From: Polytrichum commune
Lineage: Eukaryota; Streptophyta; Polytrichopsida; Polytrichales; Polytrichaceae
DNA length: 64,000 nt
Assembly (NCBI GenBank): GCA_950295325.1
Contig: OX485808.1
Span: 33,503,180 to 33,567,179 of the forward strand
Direction: 5' to 3'
The notes beneath the pieces were generated by a model, which made no database searches, was not told the origin of the DNA, and was given only the letters and a program-made list of their open reading frames with translations. Of this stretch, positions 43,665 through 56,296 are shown one piece after another. Numbering within the stretch: the stretch's first letter is position 1; every line of letters starts with the position of its first letter. Made by a program: the position numbers and the translations under genes.

Positions 43665-46350
43665 GAGTGCGGTCGGTACGACACACAATTCCACAAACTC
43701 CGAGTTCGTGATTTCCAACGTCAATTATCCAATGACATGTCACGCCGTGGACGGCCCCACCCCACTCGCTTCCTTAGCACACACATCTCCCACACAAAAT
43801 CAAATGGGAGATTCTACACACTTTTCACATACAAGTACCCCCAACAATCCCCACTACTACGGAGCCTCCAAGGTTCAAGGGAACGAAGTACTTTACGCAT
43901 GGGCGGCACTTGATGTAACACCATGGCCGGACGTAACTTTTCAAAGCGCGACGGATGGATCTTTCATTTGTTTGCTCACCCAATTTCATCACCATAGATG
44001 GGGTCTATTTGTCGTTCTTCTAACACGTGGCCATGGTGGCTCTTGAAAAGTTTGTCGAGTAGTGAGTGAATGGTCATAGGTAGAGGCTCTTTGAAAAGTG
44101 GGTTCCTAATTGCAAGGATTACATTTGCATCCAATTACGTGGGTGAGTCGGCGTGAGATGGAGGCTAGTGGAGTTACCAATGATTAGTCATGGAGGCAAT
44201 TAGAGTGGCAACGTGGGTGGAACACGATGGTACCAAAGGTAACATAGTCACCAACAGCTGGCAACTCAAGGAACTAAGATTTTGAGTATATTTGAATTTA
44301 TGCATGAATTTTGGACAATTCCAGTTGTTGATATGACGTACATTAGGTCATAAAACTACACAAATATGATGGTTGACAAACACTAAATACAAACATTCAA
44401 AGTTGTGGTTGTTGAGTTGTTGCTTTTGCTACTGTTGTTTGATGTTTTTGTCCCCACAAGTGCACGTCCTGTATTCTTTTTGGACAAGTGCTTTTTCTAA
44501 ATATACTTAATGTCAATTTACGACAACCGGACTTCATTGGGACTTCAGTATGGTGCCATGGTTTCACCACGAAGACCCTCGGATTCCCTCGTTTAATCAA
44601 ATCTACAGCGAGTCAAAATGAAGGTGCCAATATTCTAAAAAAGTGTGCATCTCGATTCTTAGGGGATAGGAGTTCCTATGTATTTGATTCTGATTTTACT
44701 GCATAACAAATCTCAATATGTAGCTTGGACATGAATTGTACAACTCATTGAACTGCTTCAATTTTGTTGCTGAAGTTATAAGAAGACGCAACGTAACAAG
44801 TTGCATAGATAAGGTAGAAAAATCGAAAACCGTGAATGACCACTACTGGTGCACTAGACTAGGGTAGAATGATTCTCGTGTGGACCCAAAATGGCTAATT
44901 GTAAAAGTGGTGGTCTGAAAAGGATGTAGTGATACGTGGGATGTAGTGACTGGTTGGATAGGCATTGTTTCACACCACTTGCAATCACTTTTGTTGTTAA
45001 TCACTGAGTTAATTATCTTTGCGTGCATTTGTATGCATAGTAGGATATTTTAATGCACAAATTAGGGAGACTCTAGTGTACACATAAGGGGTTTGACTTA
45101 CTGGCCTCTTTGGGAAAACGTAACTAATTATTTACCAAAACAGGGGATAAGATTACTGAAACAACTTGCATTCCTTAGCATTTCCTCTACTCCATCTCTA
45201 GAAAAATATTGCACAAATTTCAAGCCATTGTTTTTGGCCAAATCAACTTATTTTCACCGTGTTCCATATATCTACCTTATTGGTAGAATATTGGCTCATA
45301 GAAGGTGATTGAGTATGCAAGTACCGAAAAATGCGGGCGGTTTCACGTTTGGGAGCAAGAGCGAGTGGGCTACGGAGGCGAAAACAATGCATTTGGGGCG
45401 ACTGTGTAGAGCAAAGGTACCTATTCCTAATCAGGACCCCATCATAAACCTATAGGGTGGCATAATTTTGATTAGGTTGTCGTTGAAGTTCGATCAAGCT
45501 GGAACCAATAGTGCTATGACACATGTCCTTGGTTTGAGTGCTAAAGTGAATAAGAATGAGCGGTTATGGCAAACTCTAGACATTGGCAATATGTTCAAGC
45601 ACAAAATCTCCTAACACACCTCCATATTTGGCACAAAATCTCTTAAGTGGTCGGTTATGGGCTCCTCTACTCCATATGGTTTTGGGCATCAACATACTGA
45701 CTTGGTGGCTTCGGGTAGACATCTAGGTTAGGTGCATAGGGCAAGGTGGCAACTCTAAGGTTGAGGCATCTATAAGCGATAGAACAAGAGACTTTCCATA
45801 TGTTTAGGAGAAGTAATAGTGGGAATTTAGTTTTTATTGCAGACATAAACAAATTTTAAGGAGAATGTAATTTTTTTCTTTCATGAATATGGAAATTGCT
45901 ACATATTTTGAAGCGGTAAAGTTCAAGGTAACATACATTCGATCTATAGGTCATCCCAAAATTGCTTATCTAAATGCTAATGCTTGACTATGATAATTTA
46001 TAAAACTCTTATGAGGGAATCAATCACAAGTTGCTTGCCACCTAAACCTTAAATATGTTTACCTTAAATATAAAATTACAAAACATATATATGAACCATG
46101 TTGGCATTACATGACCCTAGTGAACGGTTAAATGGACTTGGTCAACTATGCCTCAACCTTAAATGATGTATACCTTGTGATATGGATGAATCTAATGTTG
46201 CAGAAGAATACTTAATTAAAGTAGAGGCGCCCATTCCCTATCAGGACCACATCGGTCATATGTAGGGTAGCATACTTCCAATCAAGTTGGTACTAATTCC
46301 AGTAATTTCTTTTGTGGGTGGTTAAAACAAGGCTCCACATTTCACCGTTT
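43665..46350. other. intergenic DNA with one diverged duplication
   Basis: The 127-codon frame at 43663-44046 (Thr/Ser/His-rich) has no known family. A diverged duplication exists: 'aggtacctattcctaatcagga' near 45415 and 'aggcgcccattccctatcagg' near 46225, both followed by 'atagggtggcat'-like text and by 'gacacatgtcc..ggtttgagtgctaaa' (45520, 46525). Possibly a decayed transposon. Confidence 0.4.
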
Positions 46351-46354
46351 CTAA

Positions 46355-46476
46355 GGGTTAGTTTCCATGTAGGCCACTCGCCCACCATATTATAGTGGGA
46401 GTGTAGATGCCACTAGGTGGAATCTACATTTTCACTAGAATATGGTGGGCGAAGTAGCCTACGTGGAAACTAACCC
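46355..46476. mobile_element. hairpin MITE, 122 bp
   Basis: Ends GGGTTAGTTTCCATGTAGGC and (reverse) GGGTTAGTTTCCACGTAGGC. The arms pair inward through 'cgcccaccatatt' and 'cactag', so nearly the whole element can fold. TAA lies before it and TAG after it. Harbinger-like by size and end. Confidence 0.65.
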
Positions 46477-49400
46477 TAGGTCTTCAACTTTGGTTATGAA
46501 ATTACCATGCAATCGATAATTCCATGACACATGTCCCTCATTTTGAGTGCTAAAACGAGGAGAAATTCATCACAAAATGAGTGATTATAGTTGTAGTTAG
46601 GTTTTTGCTATCATTTAAACCAACCCAAGGAAAACAACCTAGGGATAAAGGTCTCAGGGAAGGTTGAGCTAGTATTTATGAGGATTAATGTCACATTGGA
46701 TAAAGGTTTCTAATAACAATCTATGTCTTTTATGCCTTTGTTCTCTCTTTAAAAAGTTTAATTCACACTATTATGGATGATTGGTGTTTTCTCAGTCGTC
46801 TGTGGTTCCGTCCTATGTGTGTGGACTCTTATCACTTTAATTCCATCCTCTACGTCAATTGTGAAGCTCAAAAGGTTGGCAAGTAGTCAATTGCTCATAG
46901 TCAGGATAATGACTAGGGTAATGTCTTTTGAGTAACCGCATAGCCGTTCATTGTCATGAATTATGCTTGTCATAATCTCAAATTCTCTTAATCAACTTAC
47001 AACCATCATGACAGTCTTTGCAATTGTACTCACCACCTTTGTCTTTGGTGGACCTGACAACTTGTCTCAAGAATCAACCACACGAGTTAACACAATAGCA
47101 ACACATCAACAAAATAGGCTATAACCTTTGTTCATATGTTTTAGCATGTTTTAAGTTTGTCAAATAATCTCCATTGTGTAATTAAACTTACTTCTGTGTG
47201 GTTAAAGTCTTCTTTCTACCAAGGTAATGTCCTTGGCAGCCTATATCCTACCCCAAAATAACTTTATACCTTATCATCTTTGCATGTACACTCATTGCAT
47301 GCTCTAACAGGATAGAATAGGTTTATTAGGCTAGACTCTTCTCTTTGTACCTACCCAAGATAATGCCTTTCAGTCTTACTTGGCTATCTCCCAACCTAGA
47401 ACTTGGCTAAGGCCTTTCAATTCTCATTGACATCAACTATGTCCATCCCAAACCTCTCTAAGTCTCCTCATTTCCACTCATGTCATTTGCCTTCTATCTC
47501 CCTATGGGAGTTAACTTTCTCTCGACCTTTCACTAGTATGGTCATTCCTCAACCTCCATAGACTCAATATTTTTCTTAAAACCTCTTGACTCTTTGTCTT
47601 CAAATGACTGACTTCTTTTTCATGACTCATAAGCTATCACCTTTCTCACATGCCATTAGCTTTTACTTCTCTCCTCTCTCAAATTTGTATGATCGCTCAA
47701 ATTTGATGTTAAAAAACTTATCCAAATTATTTCATGTCTCAAAGAACTTCTTCACCTCTTCTTCTCATTTGAGTCGATCTCCTCTCTCGGCTCTCGTACT
47801 TCCTAATCCCTTGCGATTCACCCTGCACACTTTAACTCTCAAAGGCTAATGCTTGAATATTACACATGCAAAGTCAACTATGGCTCTCACAACCTTACAT
47901 CTTTCTTTCTTGTGCTAATAGACATCCTCCTCTCAGACTCTTACCTCTCATGGCTAATCTAATAGTCTAATATACTTGACATGGTTGGTACGAGTTTCCG
48001 CTCAATTTTCCTCTTCCTTAGCTTATCACCAAAGTTTAATCCTCCACACTCAATTGCATTCCTCACAAATTTTAATCATATTACTCAAACTCTTAACAAG
48101 TCGCTCACTCGCAGTCATGTCTATGGCAATGTTGTTACACGAGAGTTTTCTCTCACTTTGTCATACAAACCACAACTATTGAACTTTCACTTCAAAGGCG
48201 TCCTAATCATTGCTCATCAAAATCATTTATTTCTCTCGATGTGAAAGTATCCAAGAATTTCCAAAGTTCAAATCACTCAGCTCCAATCATACTAACTTCC
48301 TATCCTCAAGCATCTCACTTGGGATTTGGTTATTGCCTACACACCCAAACTCAGTCAATGAGATTCAATGTTCACATAAAGTCTATTGCTAAACTATGTT
48401 GAGACTATGCATGATTCCACTTATGAAAATAACATGCTTCTCTCTTGGCCAACCTTCTCCTTATTGAGTCAGGAGGAAAGAGGAAGGTGGTTATAAGCAA
48501 TAACCAACTTATCATGGCAATAGCCTTCTAATCCTAATATTGATGAAATTCTAACTACCAAACACTAGATGAAAGCTACCAAAACCCCAATTATATGTAT
48601 TACACGTATACATTTGGGGGCTCAAATGTATGATGAGGATACATGTGTAGTGTTGGTTTAAGGTTACATGTGTCAATTTGGATATGCCTACCGTAAGTTA
48701 ACTATGCATTAAGGTACGAGGGTGTTATCTAGTCCACTTTGCATGTTCTCCGACTTCTACTGATTAGATTCATAAAAAACAAAACTCGTGTTGCACTAGC
48801 ACATCTACAATGAAACATATATCTAAACACCATGTCGAAAATCGGACCTCCCCTTATTTCGTTATGGTTATCGGAAGCGCATGTTTGTTGATTTCTTGAA
48901 TGCATACATAGGTTCTCACAATTGCATTCACTGTTGAGTGTAGAGCAGTTCTTAATATTTAAAAACACATTCCAATCTCTTTTAAACATGTGTATGTATG
49001 ATATTTTGCTCTTGATCCTCACCGAACCACATCCCAATCAAATCTAGGGATCCGATTAAGTAAACGACGAGCCACTTAAGACCCATAATATCTACGTTAG
49101 ATATTCCATTTTCTCCCAAACATTGTTACTACCGTGAATGGTGTTCACCGTGATTTAGGTTGCTTGGAACTAGAAGAATGCCAATCTTGTAGAGTCCGCT
49201 TGAATCGTGGTGACGCTTCAGCCTATTCACTTGGCAACTAGACCTCTAAGTTAGGGGCACTTGCATAACAATTACCAAAGTGGGTGGGGGGGAGGTGAAT
49301 ATTTATATTGTGGGGTGGTAAATAAGGTGCATAACATTACTAAGCAACTATATGGAATTCTCTTTCCAAAGAAAGATACGTTGTGATTAACTTACTTTGA

Positions 49401-49509
49401 AGATATACACTATGTTTGTCGAAAACTTCACAACTTGAGTGTTCCTCATTAGAGGGCAATCCCAAGATCCAAGGATGATTATGTTCATGTGATATATGGT
49501 CCCACAAAA
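46477..49509. other. intergenic DNA, pyrimidine-rich + strand from 46.7 to 48.4 kb
   Basis: From about 46700 to 48400 the + strand is markedly C+T-rich, with many 'ctctc' and 'cttctc' words, and ends near 48430. Frames there (up to 87 codons) mirror the composition. This could be a decayed retrotransposon, but no LTRs or polymerase motifs were found. A solo 'cataacattactaagcaac' lies near 49330. Confidence 0.35.
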
Positions 49510-49688
49510 CATAACATTATTCAGATTCATAACAAATGTTTTGTGGGACTGACAATATTCTATATAGTATTCCATGATATTCCCCACATTCAAATTTCCT
49601 AGACTGAATGTGGGGAATATACGGGAATGCTACGTGGAATACTGTCAATCCCCACAAAAGATTTGTTATGAATCTGAATTATTTTATG
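49510..49688. mobile_element. stem-loop MITE, CATAACATTA family, copy S2
   Basis: Arms cataacattattcagattca and (right) gaatctgaattattttatg. Inner arms 'ccccacattca' and 'tgaatgtgggg' flank a short loop at about 49590-49605, so the element is a nearly perfect hairpin of 179 bp. Non-coding. Confidence 0.7.
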
Positions 49689-50048
49689 AATGCAACCAAG
49701 GAGCTTTGTAATGTTTGTGTGCAACGCACCAAAGGGAGATCCAAGTTGAGAAAGCTAGGAAGTTGTTGTGGGGAATTCGAACACACGAGCATGCTCTTGG
49801 CTTGTTATCCATCGAAACAATTAAGCCTTGGATGGGTTAAACATTCAAAATGGGACTCTCAATTTTGGATGATTGAAGCTTATGTCATGAAATTATTCAA
49901 CATAAGGTGCTTGCATCACAAGGCCATGAAATAGTTGGGCATAATTGTCCTGTTATGTTGGGGATCCCTTACAAAACGAACAATAATGAGCCTAAACATT
50001 GTTCATTCTGCCACAATAGTCTGACATGTGGGGATTTTGGCTTTCCCT
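49689..50048. other. intergenic DNA
   Basis: No gene or repeat recognised. Confidence 0.3.
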
Positions 50049-50379
50049 CACTACACTAAATATGATATTTAGTGTTTGATTATATTTAATATTATTACCA
50101 CCCTGCCTTGCTCAACACAAATTTCAATTCCTTGACAATTATTGTTAGAAGATATGCTAGAAGATATGTCGGGATTCTCTTTTTATCAGTGTTTTCTTTT
50201 TCTTTTTCTTTTTCATGTCCATACTAACACTAAATTCAAACATGTAACTTACACATATTACCATAGTTGATATTGAGTGTTTGAGTTTACATTTAATGTT
50301 ACTTACTTTCATAGGATTGTTGATATTTAGTGTATGCGTTTGTATTTAGTGTATCAAACACTAAATATCCTATTTGACA
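50049..50379. mobile_element. CACTA-like MITE, family C copy 2
   Basis: Begins cactacactaaatatgatat; the right part has 'gatatttagtgtatgcgtttg' followed by 'caaacactaaatatcc'. The interior matches 42461-42722 and the reverse of 53815-54141. A T-rich expansion lies near 50190-50215. Confidence 0.6.
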
Positions 50380-50560
50380 TAGTTATCTCTAAGATTAAGC
50401 TCATCTTTTGTAAGAAATATACATACATATAGTTGTTGCAATAGGCCCACAAGTCGAGGATCTTGTCAAATCTTGCACATTACAATTGAGTTAGTTGTGG
50501 GGCTAGTGGCACTAACATGCGCCTAACCCTCCCCTTTAGAAAGGATGTAGAGGGTAGGCT

Positions 50561-50786
50561 TAGTACACCAAATATGAGATTGAGTGTGACTAACTATTTG
50601 GATTTACACAATGCTATATCCTTTTACTATTGATTTTTTTTTTGCTAAGTAAAGTTGTCAATGTTCTATAATGTCCAAACTATCAATTTGACATTTGTTG
50701 TTAGAATATGAGATGTACAGTAAGTAGATTTAGCATTGTGTAATTCCAAATAGTAAGTCACACTAAATATCATATTTAGGGTACTA
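50561..50786. mobile_element. CACTA-like MITE, family K copy 3
   Basis: Arms of about 54 bp: left tagtacaccaaatatgagat...atttggatttacacaatgc, right (reverse) tagtaccctaaatatgatat...atttggaattacacaatgc. The middle has a T-tract and 'gacatttgttg', as in 60897-61127. Confidence 0.65.
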
Positions 50787-51212
50787 TTAGGGTATTGGTA
50801 GAATGAAAAGTAAATAAATAAATTGTACATGGCCATTGAGATTGTTCGCCACCTCCAAAAACTAGATCATGAATTTGCATGCATGGTTGTCTTACATTTC
50901 TTATGAAGTGTTCACACTTGAAGGGACATTTTGACGGTTTGGCCACTTCACATTTTGAGCAAATTGATCCTTGATTTTCAAAAGTCCTAATGTAACATCT
51001 TTCATTCTATAAAGGTGAACCATAAGTACACCAATGTTTGAGAATGTTAAACTCCACATCCACTACCCTAGGCATGAGAATGAATTGGCCAAGGACAAGG
51101 AATAAACTTGTTACGATCCTCAAAAAACAATGGCTTTAATTTCATTGTCACAACAAGGTCCCATGAAATAAAAGAATCTTGTTCATTTAGAATGGGTGAG
51201 GGAGCATGAGAT
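50787..51212. other. intergenic DNA
   Basis: No gene or repeat recognised. Confidence 0.3.
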
Positions 51213-51220
51213 TCGGTTAT

Positions 51221-51625
51221 CACAGAGAGGTCACTCCATTGTCAAGTTGAACACCACGTGTTAAAAAAATGTTTGCTATCCCTATATTACATGTGATAGA
51301 TAATTTTAAAATTTGTGATATTTTTTCTACATATACATAATCATTGATAGTATATTTTTTTGAAATTTTTAGTCATCTTCGTTTTTTTAGTAATCATTTT
51401 AGTTCAATTATGAGTCATTCTAGTTAGAAACAATATGTTTTATAAAAAAACAAATCATCAAATTTGGTTATTGTCCTTTTACTATGTAATAGATACCATG
51501 TATGTCTACTCATGAAGACAAAATTGATAAAATTATGACCCGCTTTGTTGATACTTTATGTAAGTTTTTTGTTTTGTTTTGTTTGCACGTGGTGTTCAAC
51601 TTGAGAATGGAGTGACCTCCCCGTG
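51221..51625. mobile_element. hAT-like MITE, 405 bp, 8-bp TSD
   Basis: tcggttat occurs at 51213-51220 and 51626-51633. Ends CACAGAGAGGTCACTCCATT and (reverse) CACGGGGAGGTCACTCCATT, continuing 'caagttgaacaccacgtg' on both arms. Same family as 36409-36817 with the interior inverted. Two duplications of 8 bp and CA-starting ends support hAT. Confidence 0.75.
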
Positions 51626-51633
51626 TCGGTTAT

Positions 51634-52211
51634 GTTGTGTTGTGGGGAAGAAAGTCCCTCGTGAAGTATAGATCGTAGTTTTATGTTGTCCAACCTATTC
51701 TCTAAGCTATTTGTAAAGTCCCTCAAAGAGAGTTCCTCAAAGAGGGACAAAACCGTTGGCTCGATCCCTCTTTGAGAACACTTTCTATTAATAGTGTGTG
51801 TGCTCGTCATGTGTCGGAGCCTATTTGGAAAGTTGGTTGAAACTTTTTGGACCTCTTCTTGCCAACCAAAGAGTTTGAACGAACTTTAAGATCTAAAATA
51901 GGATGTGCCCATGGACATAACATGATTCAATTATTATCAACCGTTCCATTCTAATATTACTAGTGCCATTACTTCACCCAAATTTAGCATGTTGAATCTA
52001 CCAGTGTGGTACTATGTCGAGAGAATAAACAAACTCAAATTCTGGGTAGAATTTGGCTTATTCCCAATGTCACCCAACATACAAACTCAATTGGATAATG
52101 TTATCGAACATGTTGTGAATCCCAAATTGGCCTATGCATGGCTAGCTTTGCCTACACATCATAGTAGGGCAAGCTAGAAAGTCAAATTCATAGCTTGACA
52201 CCACTATTTGG
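51634..52211. other. intergenic DNA
   Basis: No gene recognised. An 84-codon minus-strand frame at 51556-51810 overlaps the MITE end and is not supported. Confidence 0.3.
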
Positions 52212-52223
52212 GCATGGTAGTTT

Positions 52224-52361
52224 TTATTTTATTTTATTTTATTTTTTGAGAAAGAAGGCCAATCGAGCCAATGCCAAATGAATTAAACAGAACCAAGAAA
52301 ACGTGCCCACACCGAGGGGAGGCGGGGCCCCTCGGACACGAAACAACGCCATGTAAAAAGT
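52224..52361 (-). mobile_element. short non-LTR retroposon, (TAAAA)n tail, 12-bp target duplication
   Basis: gcatggtagttt (52212-52223) and gcatggtaattt (52362-52373) match at 11 of 12. Read on the minus strand the insert ends in a (TAAAA)n tail preceded by 'gctcgattggcc'. 138 bp: a SINE or a strongly 5'-truncated LINE 3' end. The body (52290-52340) is GC-rich, unlike its surroundings. Confidence 0.6.
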
Positions 52362-52373
52362 GCATGGTAATTT

Positions 52374-53814
52374 AAGCATTAAGAAAACTTGGGTGACATT
52401 ATGCATATGCCGTCAAAGTCATGCTTTAGACAACTCAACGGGAGTTTGATGCCAAGACTTTATAGATAGCTCTGCTTCATTTCAAACAATGAGAGTTTTT
52501 GAAATAAAAATGCACACAACATACACATTGAGCACTACAAATCCTTGCCTAAACTAAAGAAATTATCAAATGTTTTATTTGGAATATCAACTACATTACG
52601 ACCACATAAACATTAAGGTCATACGAACTAAAGCATATCTAATGTCTATAAAAATGCTCAAAGTCACAAACCTCACTTGACCATTCCTAGCCACATAGGC
52701 CGCCCCAACATGGATAATGTTGTTCATTGGTATTTTGTCTCTTTCAACCGATGAGTTGCACTTTGATTCCTTAGAATAATGCAAATAGTGTTCATGTTGA
52801 AGTACATACATGTTCGCTTTGCAGGAAAAAGAGAGAGTTCAGAATTGGGAACTTCTATTGGAGGGTGGACAACATTGATTTTCATATATCTTAGACTTAA
52901 AGTGAAGTATGTATGATCATACCACACTTAAACGGTGGCTTGACCCAAGGCCTTAACTCATATCCTATAAGGAACTTTGAGGTTAAGTTGCCTAAGACGT
53001 CAACATCATTACTATTGTTGGAATGTAGTTTCCACATGGAATTCCAATGGTCTCAACTAGTGTAGGATTGACACGTGGCAAAACTTAACGGAGTACATTT
53101 TTTGAGTGTCAAAATAAAAACCTTCTACAACAGACTTACACCAACTTGAAGAAATGAAGCAATACCATAATTCATGTCGGTGGCAAACATCGGAGTTGTC
53201 TTTTGCTTCTTCTTCATGCCTCATTTACTAAAAAAAACACAAGTGGCATGGTGTGTGGTATGGCTTGGGATGATTCAAAGAGTAACAAAGGACATGCCAA
53301 TGACACACCAATGACTCGAATGATGATGTCGCGTGACACATTCACCATGATTGGGCGTCGGAATTAGTGTGGGCCAGACTAAATCATGAATTCAAAGCAA
53401 GTGTTGGTACTACTAAGTTCGACCATGATATTGTCGTTAGACTAGGAAGATTGGCAAAAAGCAGGGCTCGAGGTGGGGTTCGCCCTTTGAGCCATCATGT
53501 GTCCATGGGACGGCAATTGTACAAGAGGTCGGGACCTTCCGGGAAATATTGGGGTTGGGAATGTGCAAGGAACGTCGCAATTGGCGGCTCGGTTCCGTGT
53601 AAAGGGTCGGTCGGCTACCGGGTGATGTATTTGGAAGCCAAGTAAGGTAGATGGGGTTTTGAATTCTTACGTTCTTCCCAATAGATCACTTCTCTTAAAC
53701 ATAAAACATGTGATTAGTACAAGATGGTAACCGAATCCAAATCGAGGTTGTAATCTATTTTCTTGTCGTTTTTGGAGTTCATATGACTATTTTATCTCAT
53801 TCTCCATAAGTGGG
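52374..53814. other. intergenic DNA, GC-rich frame at 53367-53645
   Basis: The 92-codon frame 53367-53645 is distinctly GC-rich for the region and Gly/Arg-rich (GRLAKSRARGG). I do not recognise it, and it has no visible promoter or splice context. Otherwise nothing is seen. Confidence 0.35.
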
Positions 53815-54141
53815 CTACACAAAATATGATATTTAGTGTTTGATACACTAAATACAACGCATACACTAAATATCGATAATCCTATGGAAGTAAGTAACAT
53901 TAAATGTAAACTCAAACACTAAATATCAACTATGGTAATATGTGGAAGTTACATGTTTTAATTTAGTGTTAGGAAGGATATGAAAAAAAAAGGATGTAAT
54001 AAGGGAGGTGGCAGTAGGGAAGGTAGCATCACATTTATGTCTAACACTAATTGTCAAAGAATTGAAAATTAATGTTGAGCACGGTAGGGTGGTAACAACA
54101 CTAATTATAATCAAACACTAAATATCATATTTTGTGTAGTG
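53815..54141. mobile_element. CACTA-like MITE, family C copy 3 (inverted)
   Basis: Left ctacacaaaatatgatattt, right (reverse) cactacacaaaatatgatat. It carries the 'gatacactaaatac..cgcatacactaaatat' block of copy 2 in reverse. An extra A-rich/G-rich segment near 53980-54025 is an indel relative to copy 2. Confidence 0.65.
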
Positions 54142-54286
54142 AGAAGAATAAGTTACCATTCAATACCCATGAAACATTGCCATTAGATCGCCAATTTTCT
54201 TATTCATAGATGCCATTCTTGGTTAAAGGTGTTGTATGGGCAATCTTAACTAGAATCCTATCCGGAAGTTCATGGGCTAATTGTGA

Positions 54287-54786
54287 GGGCCACTTCACAC
54301 ACACGAGCCATGAGCCGTGACCATGAAATTGTGAGAGCCCAAAAGAAAGTGTCCAAAGGCCGTCTCAACACACCTCCAAAATCATGTAGTGTGGTCACGG
54401 ACCCTCAAGTGTAGTGTGAAGTCATATGTGACCCAACCCTCAACCAAATGCCACTTCAATGAATTTCTATTAATGCAGGTCCTCACGCATGATAAATAGA
54501 ATAAATCAATGGTTGTGAACGTTCAAAGTGCCATGGTCTCCTAGTTTTGTGTTGGGCCTACCTCCAAGAGGTAGTTTTAAAAAATAGTCCAAGTAACCAT
54601 GAAACATGATCCATCTAATGCCATGTAGGAATCCAGGTGGACTTTACATCCATCTTGCATTCACATACTCCGTTGGTCCCTCAAGCATGGTGTAAAGAGA
54701 ACTTGGACTAGCTCCACCTTGTCCACCAATGAGAGTGGTTGAAGTGTAATGGTCACGGGCTCTCAGTCTCATGTGTGAAGTGGCCT
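54287..54786 (+). mobile_element. Harbinger-like MITE, 500-bp family, copy 2
   Basis: Starts gggccacttcacacacacga and ends catgtgtgaagtggcc, inverted. Nearly colinear with 16863-17358 with scattered substitutions. Full length (500 bp), non-coding. Confidence 0.7.
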
Positions 54787-55751
54787 TGAGACACTTCAAG
54801 TTGATGGTGTATGATAAGTCTAATCATACAGGAACATACATTCTAAAAATGGAAATAAAATCCATGTGACTTGCGTTACGCTTCAGTTAAGTGTTTTGAG
54901 ATAGTTACTACTATGAAGATAATGACTCTAAAGGATAAAGATTGAACTTAAGGGTGAAGGCATCATCTTGTTTTTGGATGTGTTTCTATGATCGGGTGAG
55001 TGGAAAGTTCCTTGATGGACGCACACATGTGTGAGATAAGTAACTTGAAGACATTATTTCACATGTTATTGTGGAGGGCTCCCTATCCCATCTTTCTATG
55101 TGCCGGAATGCAATTTTCCACGTGGGATGCAAGTGGGTTGTGGCAAATGTGAGCATGACACATGGCAAGGTTTTTACAGGGCGAAATAATTATTTTGTGT
55201 CGGAATAGAGCTCTCTATGGTACATTTTCTGCAATTGTGTGTGAATGTTTAAGGCTTGAGTTGTGAAAAAAAAGGAGATTTGTAACATCTATTGATCGGT
55301 GGAGGGGAAATAAAAATGTGTTGATCATTATCCTTGGAATTTCACCCAAGCCATAACATTACTCAGCTTAGCAATGGCATTTTGTGGGTCATGGCTACGA
55401 TTCTCAACTATTTAGCGAGTTGAGACTGAACTCACCAAACAAGGTAGCAACATCTTAAACCAAGAAGTATTTGGCATACATGTGGTAGCCATATGAACTG
55501 TGATTTTTTATTTCATGATAGGAAAAAGGAAGACATGGTGTATTACAAGTTTTTGTTTTTATTTTTACAAATTTTTCAAGTGAAAATTGTGTCGTCACCC
55601 AAAAGCATTACAAGTGGGGGAGGGGGCATGATGTTCACACGGTGAACATTCTCATAATCAATATGTACTTATTATACAAGATTTCAAGGTGTTGGTTTCG
55701 GATGGAGAGTGGGTTTTAGCACCCTTTACCTTATTCAATAATCTTAGAACG
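54787..55751. other. intergenic DNA
   Basis: A single 'cataacattactcagc' end lies near 55356. No gene. Confidence 0.3.
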
Positions 55752-55754
55752 TTA

Positions 55755-56285
55755 GGGCTAACATGTTGTTTACATTGTGAACCATGAAGTCGTCCCAAGG
55801 TCTACACCAAGGAAAACAATGTCAGGGTGACCAAGGAGTTCGAGGTCCCCAAAAGACATATTTTAAGGCCTACATTATCCGCTAACATGGTCCAACATGT
55901 TGTGTGGTGGGAGAGGCAAAAGAGGTGCTCTAGTAGAAAAAGGCAAGGGCCCATGGCAGAGAAATGATGTTATCATTATTATTTTAATGATATATTTTAT
56001 GGGGAAGAGAAGATGAAGACAAGAGAAGACAAGAGAATGGTCAAACTTGATTCTTTTTCAAAATTGTCTTTGGACATGTATTAAAAAATTCAACACATTC
56101 ACTTTTGGTGCACGGTCATTCCTCTTGGTCCACATTTGGTTTACACCTAGCGAGGAGCCCAAAAGCTTTGTAAATTGTTTTAAAAAAAATAAAATTGGAC
56201 CATGGATGTTGGACCATCAAGTCAAGCCATAGAAAAAGGCCATATTCCATGGTCTGATTTCATGGTTCATGGTGTAAATTGGCCC
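55755..56285. mobile_element. PIF/Harbinger-like element, 531 bp
   Basis: Left TTA then GGGCTAACATGTTGTTTACA..gaaccatgaagt; right (reverse) GGGCCAATTTACACCATGAA..ccatgaaat, followed by TAA 56286-56288. The interior resembles parts of 42080-43447 in reverse ('ggtgcacggtcatt', 'ggtttacacctagcgaggagcc'). It abuts the pogo-like relic. Confidence 0.6.
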
Positions 56286-56296
56286 TAAGTTGAGTA

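Noticed and set aside
43663..44046. 127-codon frame as a gene
   Set aside because: Overlaps the tail of a tandem repeat, overlaps a second frame, and has no recognisable family.
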